From Lucinisca nassula (lineage: Eukaryota > Mollusca > Bivalvia > Lucinida > Lucinidae), in the NCBI GenBank assembly GCA_963580285.1, contig OY757012.1, forward strand, positions 166,148,652-166,212,651: a DNA stretch of 64,000 nucleotides, given 5' to 3'. Below, one piece after another: positions 55,045 to 64,000 of this stretch. How positions within the stretch are numbered: the first letter of the stretch is position 1; each line of letters starts with the position of its first letter. Below the pieces are notes generated by a model. That model ran no database searches. It was not told the DNA's origin and saw nothing but the letters and a program-made list of their open reading frames with translations. Position numbers and translations under genes: made by a program.

Positions 55045-55521
55045 CAAAGGAAATTGCCTTGGAACGGTCAGTATACTCAGATTCAATGAAACACACCACT
55101 TTTATAATTCTGATTTCTTCAGTTTAAGGTAAAAATGACTGACTTTTTCAACTGATAAATACGGTATTGTAAAGTTGTCACCGAAGCAACAGTTTGTTTG
55201 ACACGATTTCATGATGTGCATGTGCACGTACAAAATGCAAAAATGGCAAAAGTTTCGTAATTGAGATATTTTTGGCGCTTTCTTTACTGTCTATCTTCTT
55301 ATACTGAGTCGGTCACATTTGGCCATTACCTCAGTTGGGTGCGTAGCTAAATTTAGAATTTAGCTTAAAAAAAAAAAGAGAGAAGTCACTGGATGAGTCC
55401 TTAAAACTATTTACAATCTGAATAACAGAGGTATACTAAAACGCATACCTCTGAGTCTCAATCTTACACTGTATGGGCTTTGAACTCCTCTGCAGTCTTA
55501 GCATTCACCACAGAAGAGGGA

Positions 55522-56470
55522 AATAAAAATAAAAAATGAGTTCCTTTAAGAGCAATGAAAACATTCATAAGAAAGAAGATGGGTCATACTACGTAGTTTC
55601 GACTAATAAAGCCTCATCAGTGACCCTGTAATGATCCGGCAAAGAAAGCCAGAGGAAACATACTGCAATTTTACGAATTTCGAATAGGCAGTCGATACAA
55701 AGACTGATATAAATCAAAATGGGGTCCAAATAATTAAAAACCTGTCTAGAATATATGTCTAAACCAATAATTTATTTCTGATTTCTCAGAATATTCACGC
55801 TGATCTCAAAGGACCAAAAATAAAATATAAACTGCACTATGGTTGATGTACGGGGAGACGTTTTACGGCCGCCACACGGCACAACACCAGCTGCAGTGAA
55901 CTGGGGAATAGTCCTAGGGAAGAATGAATTTTTCAGGGCATCACTGTAGGACTTGTACCTGTGATACTGTGAGTTGTTTACTTTTGATGCCCTTGTTCGA
56001 GTTGAAACTGTCACAGGGGTCAAATATTTATCCTTATTAACGGCCACTGTACCTGAATGTATCTTATAGAAGAAGGTTAAAGAGGACTGCTCACGACGGG
56101 CCTCTAGGGATGGCCATTCTAGCTCGTTAAGCATGTCACCGACGCTGCTTCTATTGCGCCATCGTCGGCAGGTCCATCGAGCAGCTGTCCTCTGCACCTT
56201 CTCCACCTGCTGAATCTGAGTTTTAACATAGGGATGCCAAATGGGCGATGCATATTCTAGCTGAGGGCGAACCAATGTTTTATATGCAACATCCTTTGTC
56301 TGCCTAGGTGCAAAAGTCAAGTTTCGTCTAAGAAATCCTAAAGTCCTAGTTGCTTTTGATGTTATTTCTGAAACGTGTTGACCCCAATCAAGATCATCAG
56401 TGATGGTGATACCAAGATATTTGGCGGATTGAACCTTCTCCAAGATTTGCTGGTGTAGTTTACTGTCATT
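55522..56470 (-). mobile_element. LINE fragment with RT C-terminal ORF (L4)
   Basis: Minus-strand frame 55772-56443 encodes QSAKYLGITITDDLDWGQHV, KATRTLGFLRRNLTF, YKTLVRPQLEYASPIWHPYV and MLNELEWPSLEARREQSSLT, the post-palm region of jockey/CR1-like RTs. The 3' UTR has CATACTACGTAGTTTCGACT and the tail TTTTTATTTTTATT. It is 5'-truncated and is the parent family of L1 and L3. Confidence 0.8.
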
Positions 56471-56528
56471 ATAAGGTTCGAATTCTTTACGTTAAAAAGC
56501 CAGCAAAACATTTCATAAGAACCAGCCA

Positions 56529-56690
56529 ATGGGACGTCTAAGTAACGTCGATCGTCATAGTGCCCTTGGCATGGTTGAAGGTGGGCTTTCACACAGTCAA
56601 GTTGCAGAGCGTATGGGTTGTTCTCACACTACAATTGCTCGAGAGGCACAATGCTACGGGGTCTTTGGACGATAGACAACGCCCTGGACG
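56529..56690 (+). pseudogene. Tc1/mariner transposase N-terminal HTH fragment
   Basis: MGRLSNVDRHSALGMVEGGL then SHSQVAERMGCSHTTIARE is the paired-like helix-turn-helix of Tc1-type transposases. The following linker is frameshifted (GGTCTTTGGACG) and the catalytic domain is absent. Confidence 0.75.
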
Positions 56691-57309
56691 TGAATGTGTA
56701 GGACCGGTATATTGTTTTGAGTCAAGTTACATTTGAGGTATAGTACTAGTGGTGCGTTTTCATTGAATCTGAGTATATTTAACTTCGAGGGATGGGGGCT
56801 TGAATCGTTTTTACGTGGTCATGATCCTCGCCTATGTTTCTGTCGCGACGCGACCTAGATAAATAATTTGTTTAGTCCGCATAAACAAAATGATAAGGAA
56901 TGCAAAAAAAGCTTTCTAACTCATCAGTGCTAAAACAAATGACTGTAGAGATATGACATCGATGAGGACTCGAAAGCGTGAAATAACTGAACTACTGGAG
57001 CAATAGACCCCACTGGACCCGACCAGAGAAAGAGCATCAGGTACCAACCGACATTACCTAAACATATTAGAAATATTTTACGCTGGAGCCGCCACAGAAT
57101 CTGAGGCCTACCCGCCGGCGTGCAATTAAAGAGGTAGGCAAAGTTATCAACCGTGATTGGGTTAACTGCCATGCATGCAGTTTGTCCTATAACATTTATG
57201 TTGTACCCATAATCCTTTTGTATCGGAGAATGACTTTACGCAATTAGGTAATTCATAGCAAGTATATATACTGTATATTTTCTAAATTAATATACCGATG
57301 GCTCTTTTA

Positions 57310-57755
57310 CAATATAAGAATCTTATATCGGTGTGAGGGGTGGATAAAAAAATCCGTTCCAAGGGTCACTGCCCGGCATCACGAGGCTTGCCGAGTGATG
57401 CCGGACAGTGATCCTGAGGGACGGATTTTTCTATCCACCCCATCACACCCATATAGGATTCTTTTTCTTGCATACCTTCAATTTCTTAGCGCAGATTTTC
57501 AATGCTGCAGTCACTTCGGTTCGACGTCCGCCATATTGTGATGACACTACAGGAATGTTTAGTGACGTCAAGTAACGTGCAGTGACATCAACCTTAACGA
57601 CGGCGCATACGAGGTCGTAATCAACCAGTTCATTTATCAAACACGCGATTATATTCGATTTTGGGTCGGAACACCAGAGTCAGGACATAAATTTCTATCC
57701 CAGGATAAAATCACGGATTTCCTTGTCTGGTGTGCAAGAATGGTTGTTTCGAACC
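57310..57755. mobile_element. Long-hairpin element H, copy 1
   Basis: GTGTGAGGGGTGGATAAAAA ... CACTGCCCGGCATCAC mirrors GTGATGCCGGACAGTG ... TCTATCCACCCCATCACACC, arms of ~60 bp around GAGGCTTGCCGA. It continues with ~300 bp (CTTTTTCTTGCATACCT to TTGTCTGGTGTGCAAGAATG) shared with 62630-63008. Confidence 0.75.
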
Positions 57756-57839
57756 AGTTCTTGAGTCCCTAGGGGATTTTCTCTATATAAGAAATGGTAA
57801 GGAAAACCTTAGGATTTTTTGTCTTTTATCTTGCAAATG

Positions 57840-57935
57840 TATGCGGTGTGTACTCATTAGAATCGCCTCATTGTGTACTCATTAGAATCGCCTCTATGAG
57901 GCGATTCTAATGAGTACATACAGCATACATGTGTG
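57840..57935. repeat. Palindrome with duplicated left arm
   Basis: GTGTACTCATTAGAATCGCC occurs twice in tandem, followed by its inverse GGCGATTCTAATGAGTACAT. It resembles the centre of the A/B MITEs with sequence changes. Confidence 0.7.
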
Positions 57936-58312
57936 TTACAGAACACCGAAAAGAAGTCCAAAAATTATCTCCGTTATGCCTTCTGGCAGTAACCCTCTGC
58001 GGCTTCTCATCTGGGCCAGCAATGTATGCCAATGTACCCCTTTTGGTATTTCCGGTACTAAATGGGTTAATCGTTTATGATACCGATAATCCTGATGTTA
58101 ACAATTTATTAGGAGTGTTGAAGTCAGTTACATGACTACATACTCTGGCAAATCCAACCAATTGCGAAATATAAACACAGTGTCTGCAATAGATAAGAAT
58201 AAATAAAACACGGGGCTTCGGTATTAAAATATTTTGCTTTATTTAACTGAAGCTCTTGGGGGTAAATTTGACTGACCAAGCCATCGAAGTGGGTATTGTC
58301 AATATTTAACTG

Positions 58313-59392
58313 AACATCGTTTTTTTTTCTATATATTCATTGGGGTTTAACATGGATTTTTTAACGCAGAATATATACTGAGTCAAAAAAGTTCCTGTAC
58401 GTAAAATCGCTTCTTTTACTAAAGCTACTACAGAAAAAACTACATGAAGTTTGTAATGTTTTGGTAAGAAGACGCCTTTTTCCGTGTAAAAGCCCTATTC
58501 GTTTTGTTTTCGTAAACATATCACTGCAGCATATTGCTTTCAACAACCAAGGGGTCACTGTGTCATTTTCACAGAGAAAATCATTAAAACCTGCTATGAT
58601 TTAACATCAAAAAATTTACCTGTACCCTACATTTCTAAAATTTGATACAAGTTACATTTCATTAGATACCATTTGCGTCTATTCACAAAAGATTTGGAAC
58701 TTTAGTTGCATCAGCAACGAGAAACAGGCTATCATATATTAACCTCAAATTCTTAGAAGTTGTGTGCAAATGCTGCTTTCAATGGGAACTCCATAGAAAA
58801 TCGCAATCGATAGTGCTACATGCTACAGGATTTTTCTGTATGTTTCACCATTATGATGAACAGCAATAGTGGAAACAAAGCGTTTGTTTGAAAAATGGCA
58901 AAAATTGATAGACAGGAATAAAAATTACAGCAGTTCGAAAATTGCTATACTTTTAATTGCAAGGGAGATAATTTGAGAATTTCACAAATTAAAATCTCGC
59001 TTATAATGCGACATCACGAGATATTGCAAAAGTAAGGTGTTATCCGATGTTCAGACGGCATTTTCTTCCATCTTAGACAAAAAAAGAGATTTCTGCGCAT
59101 GCGCAATGTCCATTTTCTACCAAAATCTTTCTAGACACATATTACAAGACAACTCTGGAGCAGAAAGGTATGAGCAAATGCAAGTTTGGGCATACTCTAG
59201 CTAAACGTTCGATTTACATGTCTACATCCAAATTTAGCTCAATAGCTGCCAGATATCTAGTGAGTTTCACCCGGAAGTTGGTATAGTTACTTTTTTGACT
59301 AAGTATATATATTCGAATTGCCCAAAGTAAGTGAGACGTCGGGTTTCGGTCATTGCAGTTAAAGTGTATGTACTACCAAAACTAAACCCTAC
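58313..59392. other. Intron sequence, nothing recognised
   Basis: No frame with a motif and no repeat matched elsewhere. It lies immediately downstream (minus strand) of the kringle exon. Confidence 0.4.
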
Positions 59393-59674
59393 CGTTGCAT
59401 ATAGAAAGCGTACAATATCCCCACGAGATATAAGGATCGACTGTGTAACAATAAGGTCTTCCACCGTAACCAAAGTTCCGACAGTAGTTGCTTGCGGCTA
59501 CAACAGATCCGTCGTTGGGAAAGAATTCGTCCCTGTCCATAGTGTGGTTCTGCGGGGAATAAACCGCCCAAGCTTGGCACGTCAGTCCGTTATTTGTAGT
59601 AGACACTGTTCCGGTATAGGACATGGATTCAATCTTTAATACGCATTGTAAGAGGCGTGTCGATGATGCCAAAC
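59393..59674 (-). CDS. Kringle domain (host gene exon)
   Basis: Minus-strand exon of 282 bp with acceptor GACACAG|GT (phase 1) and donor AACG|GTAGGG (phase 1), a symmetric module exon. Six cysteines are in kringle spacing: QCVLKIESMSYTGTVSTTNN, LTCQAWAVYSPQNH, NYCRNFGYGGRPYCYT and WGYCTLSIC. FPNDGSVVAASNYCRN and PYCYTVDP are hallmark kringle strings. Kringles are disulphide-bonded modules that bind lysine-type or protein ligands in secreted or surface proteins. It lies 41.5 kb upstream of the first CUB exon on the same strand with matching phase. Kringle plus CUB occurs in Kremen-type and several invertebrate-specific proteins; I saw no WSC exon between them, so I do not name the gene. Confidence 0.85.
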
Positions 59675-59787
59675 CTGTGTCAAAGTTAAAAGTCCAGTTA
59701 TCACGGCTTGTCAAATTAAAGCATTTTATTAACGGTTAAAACGTTAACATTGTTTAAAGCACAATTTATCATATCAAATCGCTGTTA

Positions 59788-60054
59788 CATCACAAAAACA
59801 CGCCTATTTAATTCTGACACTTTTATATAGAAAAACTTGGGTTTACAGGGGTAAAACTTATTTTTCTTAGTTCTGATCTAAAATACAGATTACGTGTACT
59901 CGTTCGAGCCGCCTCGTCGAGGCGGTACTAACGAGTACCCAAAATCTATATTTTGACCAGAAATAAGAAAAATATCACAATTTTTCACACTAAAAGTTTG
60001 TGATTTATCGGCGAAAAGTTTACAATGTATTTGTATAGGCGTGTTTTAGTAATG
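59788..60054. mobile_element. Palindromic MITE, subfamily A (A11)
   Basis: CATCACAAAAACACGCCTAT to GTATAGGCGTGTTTTAGTAA; central palindrome CTCGTTCGAGCCGCCTCGTC/GAGGCGGTACTAACGAG. A 25-bp orphan left end lies at 60243-60268. Confidence 0.85.
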
Positions 60055-60466
60055 ATGTGTCTTGTGACCACACGTGAAATAAATAACACATTGTTACTGG
60101 TGCTCAACGTCATGACGCCGTCCGTTTTCAACTGAATTGCATAAAACCAATTTTAAATTGCTAAATGTTAACCAGAATCTTACATTGGTGGCTTAATCAT
60201 ATGAAATTTATAAAACGTGTCTGTGCGTTTTTTAAATTTCATATCATCACGAAAACACGCCTATATAATCATATTTACTTGCGCGGGTGTACTTAATAGT
60301 TTAACCAAACAATACTTTAATTTCGAATGCGAGTGACATCAGGATATTAATTTTGAAGAAAAAAATGTCACATGGGCCAACTTTGTTCTGGTCTCCGCTA
60401 AGCATGGAATATCCAGCTTTGCAAGCATTTTGCTATTGAAGAACAGGCTAAGTATTGTGCAAGGTT

Positions 60467-60540
60467 TATTTAAGCAAGAACACGTCTAAATCTTTTTTGG
60501 AGTTAAGCAAGAACACGTCTAAATCTTCTTGGGAGTTTTA
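60467..60540. repeat. Direct duplication, ~33 bp unit
   Basis: AGCAAGAACACGTCTAAATC occurs twice, each followed by TTTTTGGAGTT / TTCTTGGGAGTT. Confidence 0.85.
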
Positions 60541-60589
60541 TGAATTTGTTCGGAACCAGAGAAAGGACATGCATTTTTTTAATACGTTG

Positions 60590-60725
60590 TGCAAACAGGA
60601 TATCAAGTTGTGCGAACAAGATATTATCTTGTGCGGGCAAGATAATATGTTGTGTCGACAAGATATTATCTTGTGCGGACAACATAATTTATCTTGTGCG
60701 GAAAACATATTATCCTGTCCGCACA
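60590..60725. repeat. Array of short palindromes (CAAGATAATATCTTG type)
   Basis: Six ~22-24 bp units alternate TTGTGCG(G/A)(A/G)CAAGATA and TTATCTTGTGCGG, so both strands read nearly alike. Overlapping Cys-rich frames on both strands arise from this. Confidence 0.75.
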
Positions 60726-60814
60726 ACTTATAAAATAAAACAAAAATCATGTCCTTTCCCGGGTTCCGTAAATTTGGGCTAGTGTTCATCTATATCTCGA
60801 CATATATGCTTCCA

Positions 60815-61065
60815 CGCAGAGCTGAATCCGGCCCGCACACTAGTACTGGTAAACCGCTTAGAGGATCTAAGCCTGTCCAGGAACCGCGGTGCGAGGTGGA
60901 TCGTCCATGCTAATAAACCCTATTGGTTTCATTGGGCGACAGGGTTTGAGATGTCATTTCATCTCAATGTCGGGTAAAAGTCCTACAAATTTGGAAGCAA
61001 CGTCTCCAAAATGACCTTTACAGTGTTGACGGGGACGTTAAACCTCAAATCAAACAAAACAAAAA
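60815..61065. mobile_element. SINE-like repeat, second family (copy S2c, inverted)
   Basis: Reverse complement of the 10405/47755 copies, ending GTTGACGGGGACGTTAAACC and CAAATCAAACAAAAC, a poly-tail typical of the S1 family too, so the two SINE families share a 3' end. Confidence 0.7.
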
Positions 61066-61168
61066 TATCTCGACATACCTGGTAAATGTTTTTCAAGCTA
61101 CTGACTGGATTTTGTGTCATGTCTTTGTAATAATATTTTTGTTTACTGGAATTACTGTAGCGGTAACC

Positions 61169-61470
61169 GGCCTCTGTAGCTCAGTCGGACACGCGTATGA
61201 CTGGTGATCAGGAGGACGCGGGTTCGATACTTGCCGGCGTCGGCAACATTCTTTCGTAACTATTGATCATGAAATCTTTTCTGCGGCCATTCTCTCCCTT
61301 ACGCTGATTCAAGCAGAGCAGTTGTCAGTTTCAGATGAATGAATGTGCACTGTACTGGTTAACCGCTAACGGATAAGCCTGCCCAGGAAAGGTGTGGATA
61401 AGTAAACAAGCCGGCCCAAAATGACCTTAATAGAGTTGACTGGGTCGTTCACGTCCAATACAAACAAACA
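61169..61470 (+). mobile_element. tRNA-derived SINE, best copy (S1b)
   Basis: Head GGCCTCTGTAGCTCAGTCGG (A box) and GCGGGTTCGATACTTGCC (B box) spaced as in tRNA; body as in S1a; tail GAGTTGACTGGGTCGTTCAC and CAAACAAAC. Confidence 0.8.
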
Positions 61471-61639
61471 GAAGAGGGTGTAGCAGTACGACGCAGTTCG
61501 GTAATCTTGCGCACCCACAGATAAACCAGCCGAAATGCAGTCTGATTTGAGGTCGGCATCTGCTGTAGCCCTGACATCTGATGGCTGGACATCGAGGGCA
61601 CCTGAGAGTTATGTTATATAACTTCACACTTTGTGAACT

Positions 61640-61800
61640 TAAAAGTATGAAGTGTACCCTTTTATGGACCAGACTAGCTAGTTTCGGCCAATTAGGCGTC
61701 TTCAGTGACCCTCACCCTGGATTTAGGAAGCTAGTTTATGTACTTGAATCCAAGCAGGGTCCATTTTTCAAGGACGGTGGAACCTAATTTGTATGATAAG
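61640..61800 (-). mobile_element. LINE 3'-end fragment (L5) in the hAT pseudogene
   Basis: Contains ACTAGCTAGTTTCGGCCAAT and GTCTTCAGTGACCCTC, the 3' end seen in L2. Flanked by ~110-bp direct copies of hAT coding sequence (61531-61639 and 61807-61915). Confidence 0.55.
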
Positions 61801-62629
61801 GTGAAAGCCGAAATGCAGTCTGATTTGAGGTCGGCTACTGTTGTAGCCCTGCCATCTGATGGATGGGCATCGAGGGCAACTGAGAAATACGCTTTATAAC
61901 TGCACACTTTGTGAACAATGACTGGATTCTGTGCAACCGTGTGTTTTCAAACTAGAGTCGTAGGTGATGCCCATACAAGCCTTAACCTTGCAGAAGTATT
62001 CAAATCTGCAGCAGTTAATTGGAATCTTAAAAGAGACAATGATTCTAAATCTATCTATAACAACAGACAATACCAGTAATGTTGTAAATGCAGCAAAAGA
62101 AGAATTGTTGCACGTAAGATGCTTTGGACATATATACAATTATTTTGGCAGCTCAAAAAGGTTGTGAAATTCTTCAGATGGAAAGACTACTGGGTCGTGC
62201 TAGTAGAATTGTCTCAATTTTCTATAGGTGTGATTGTGTTAATTTGACCATAGGAGTGATTATGCTAACAATATATGAAAATCAAAACAGCTCTTCTTGA
62301 AATCCCACACCATAAACATATACAAGATGTTAAAACTAGATGGGACTCCAGCCATGACATGTCAGTACGCTACATTGAGCAGCAGGCTGCCATTCAAGCA
62401 GTGTTTCTCAACAAAGATCTGAAGTGAAATGCTAATGACATTTTCACTCTGTCAGATGGGGATGTGTCTGGCATCAGAAGCATAGCTGGAGTGTTGGCGC
62501 CCCTGGAATCAGTAACTACCATAGTATGTGAGGAAAATCAACCAAATGTATCTATGATTTATCCTATGAAGGAGGACTCCTTGCTGTTATGAGAGTGGGG
62601 GATTCAGATCCACACTTGGTGAAGAATAT

Positions 62630-63008
62630 AAAAATCTTATATAGGTGTGAGGGGTGGATTGAAAAATCTGTCCCGAGGGTCACTGTCCGACATCACAAGG
62701 CTGGCCGAGTGATGCCGGACAGTGATCCCGAGGGACGGATTTTTCTATCCACACCTCACACAAATATAGGATTCTTTTTCTTGCATACCTCCCATTTCTT
62801 TGCGCGGATGTTTAATGCTGCAGTCACTTCGAGTACCGACGTCCGCAATATTGTGATGACAGTGCAGGGATGATTACGGGGTCGTAATCAACCAGTGCAT
62901 TTATCAAACACGCGATTACATTCGATTTTAGGTCGGAACACCAGGGTCAGAACATATATTTCTATCCCAGGGTAAAATCACGGATTTGCTTGTCTGGTGT
63001 GCAAGAAT
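62630..63008. mobile_element. Long-hairpin element H, copy 2
   Basis: Same structure as 57310-57755 (GTGTGAGGGGTGGATTGAAA ... GATCCCGAGGGACGGATTTT). It splits the hAT frame between PHLVKNIK and VKSAI. Confidence 0.75.
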
Positions 63009-63751
63009 GTCAAATCAGCCATCACCCAGATAATGTTTAACAGTAATGTTTAAACAGGACAACTCTTTCCAAATCGAACACCTTGAAGGTAAGCTATTCA
63101 AGTTATATGCAAGGCAACCAGTTATAGTCATTTGTTTTCAAACTGTTAATCCTTGAACAAATATTTTTGTTAGCTTGAGATAGCTGTTTTTATGACTCTC
63201 TCAAGATTATTTCACTTACTCAAGCTAATTTTGAATGAGAGGAGAAATTAAAGAAAAAAAAGTTGGTTGTAAGTCTTTCTTACCCCAAAACTAAATGCTA
63301 ATCTATTGGAATTATTTTTCATACATGTTTGTCCTTTCTTGCAAATAGTAAAGACCCTGATCAGAACAAGATGATCTAGGCCTTCACTCTTTGCAAATAC
63401 CTTTATTTGTTCGTGAACTTATCTCAGAGTCATTTTCATTCTTCTTTCATTCTTTTATGTTTCAAGGACACGGAACCTAACACTCTGAAATTTTGTGTTG
63501 AAGTCAGAGCCCTTGACCTACGGTTTAAGAGCCTACCTTACCTCTCTGATGAGAACAGACTCAAGATATCCACAGATTTTACTATAAGGATTGTTACAAT
63601 GAATAAGCCAAAGGTACTTAAAACTGATTGATTCGAAGGTGAATAGCAAGTGACACTTATACATTACATAAGATAAATATCATTTATTAAGCTTCCATCG
63701 CAATCGAACTAAAATAAATTAGTATAAACTATTTGAAATAGAGATGAAGGC

Positions 63752-64000
63752 AATGATCAGGAATCGATACAATTAACCCACATCTCCCAGGGAAAGCAAC
63801 GCAAACATAAAATAACCAGACCCTAAGCGGAAAGCCACAGGACAGTTACTTTCCCACACTATGGCCAATTTGCTGTCCAAACCCAAAAAATACAAGCGAT
63901 ATACACACTCAAAGACAAACCATACCCAAAACAAACCGCGACAGAAGAACAGCATTAAACGGTCAGTGGAACGAATTCCACTCGCCTTTACTTCCGTCGC
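63752..64000 (-). mobile_element. Retroelement R, copy R6, diverged and cut by the window end
   Basis: GATCAGGAATCGATACAATT, GGACAGTTACTTTCCCACA, GGCCAATTTGC, ACGGTCAGTGGAACGAATTC and CCTTTACTTCCGTCGC follow the order of the R2 3' UTR. Confidence 0.7.

Larger units (their letters stand above)
49554..55048 (+). mobile_element. Second Ty3/gypsy-type LTR element with PHD and TatD-like ORF3 (element 2)
   Basis: Flanked by CAAA at 49554-49557 and 55045-55048. LTRs of ~338-343 bp have roughly 15 substitutions plus a G-run length change (~95% by hand count), so it is older than element 1. LTR sequence is unrelated to that of element 1, but the retained internal genes are clearly homologous and in the same order. 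Gag, protease and most of RT-RNase H are deleted: RNase H sequence resumes only ~80 bp after the 5' LTR. What remains is the end of RNase H, integrase, PHD, ORF3 and a 3' UTR with a ~20-bp minisatellite (54455-54590; ACATGACTATGGTACAACGT). Confidence 0.88.
55072..56777 (+). mobile_element. Tc1/mariner-like remnant with TIRs
   Basis: TACTCAGATTCAATGAAACA at the left mirrors TTTCATTGAATCTGAGTA at the right, with CACCACT/AGTGGTG just inside and TA at both outer edges as expected for Tc1/mariner. It sits inside R5 and itself contains LINE L4. Most of the transposase is deleted. Confidence 0.65.
55049..58312 (-). mobile_element. Retroelement R, copy R5, interrupted by several insertions
   Basis: Pieces collinear with R2 occur at 55049-55071 (GCCTTGGAACGGTCAG), 56783-57245 (GGGGGCTTGAATCG ... 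CCGTGATTGGGTTAACTGCC) and 58045-58312 (GTGTTGAAGTCAGTTACATG, CTTTATTTAACTGAAGCTC). The RT frame is heavily decayed. Between the pieces lie a Tc1-like element and a hairpin repeat. Confidence 0.65.
61531..63640 (+). pseudogene. ZBED-type hAT transposase, broken
   Basis: Fragments in order: MQSDLRSATVVALPSDGWAS (61804-61900, and a duplicate at 61531-61640), ITTDNTSNVVNAAKEELLHV with CFGHIYN (62050-62150), MERLLGRASRIVSIF (62175-62220), EIPHHKHIQDVKTRWDSSHD with EQQAAIQAVF (62300-62420), MKEDSLL/MRVGDSDPHLVKN (62570-62630), VKSAITQIMF (63008-63040) and VRALDLRFKSLPYLSDENRL (63500-63590). This is the RNase H-like core and C-terminal part of ZBED1/4-like hAT transposases; the BED finger is not seen. 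Breaks are LINE fragment L5, hairpin element H2, several stops and frame changes, and a GTAAGC that may be a real donor at 63090. Confidence 0.75.

Noticed and set aside
60455..60789. Cys-rich small protein (CxQDIxLC repeats) resembling a secreted peptide
   Set aside because: Produced by the palindromic ~23-bp array; equivalent frames occur on both strands and there is no signal peptide.
61169..61240. tRNA gene
   Set aside because: A and B boxes are present, but the 3' half does not close a cloverleaf acceptor stem and the sequence continues into a SINE body present at two other loci.

Overview
The window is animal genomic DNA, most likely from a marine bivalve mollusc or a close lophotrochozoan. 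That inference rests on tRNA-headed SINEs with a 'GTTGAC(G/T)GGGACGTTAAAC'-type tail, ~140-170 bp satellite blocks capped by CTCACCTGAGC/GGTGAGCTAA ends, abundant palindromic MITEs, a ZBED-type hAT and Ty3/gypsy elements. There are no bacterial-type operons, no rRNA and no credible stand-alone tRNA genes. Nearly all sequence is repeats, many nested three or four deep.

Host gene: one minus-strand gene appears to span almost the whole window. I see a kringle exon (59393-59674, phase 1-1) and a CUB domain split over two exons (17714-17913, phase 1-0; 104-263, phase 0-1). The introns (about 41.5 kb and 17.5 kb) hold everything else. The 5' and 3' ends of the gene lie outside the window or are not recognised.

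Layout: 0.6-20.6 kb holds MITEs, satellite-bearing Helitron-like blocks, a foldback-like element, SINEs and LINE 3' ends. 20.6-33.3 kb is a Ty3/gypsy LTR retrotransposon (element 1; 237-bp LTRs, 4-bp TSD TAGC). 33.4-39.9 kb is a broken multi-domain gene with an N-terminal Cys/His module, a FEN/XPG-like domain and a CXC domain. 40-49.5 kb holds further satellites and MITEs. 49.6-55.0 kb is a second, related but distinct LTR element (element 2; ~340-bp LTRs, TSD CAAA) that has lost gag, pro and RT. 55-64 kb is a nested stack of a non-LTR/Penelope-like retroelement, a Tc1/mariner remnant, a LINE, hairpin elements and a hAT pseudogene.

Most notable system: both LTR elements carry a PHD finger after the integrase and then, in the env position, an extra ORF (ORF3). 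ORF3 combines a conserved helical module, an Arg/Ser-rich stretch, a C2H2-like finger and a TatD-like metal-dependent hydrolase. In both, a splice acceptor lies just before the ORF3 ATG and a GTGAGTAT donor lies near the end of the 5' LTR, which suggests a spliced subgenomic mRNA. Element 1 Gag also carries an N-terminal helix-hairpin-helix domain, and a TTTAAAC heptamer joins gag to pro in the -1 frame. All copies here are degenerate, so this describes an element family, not an active locus.
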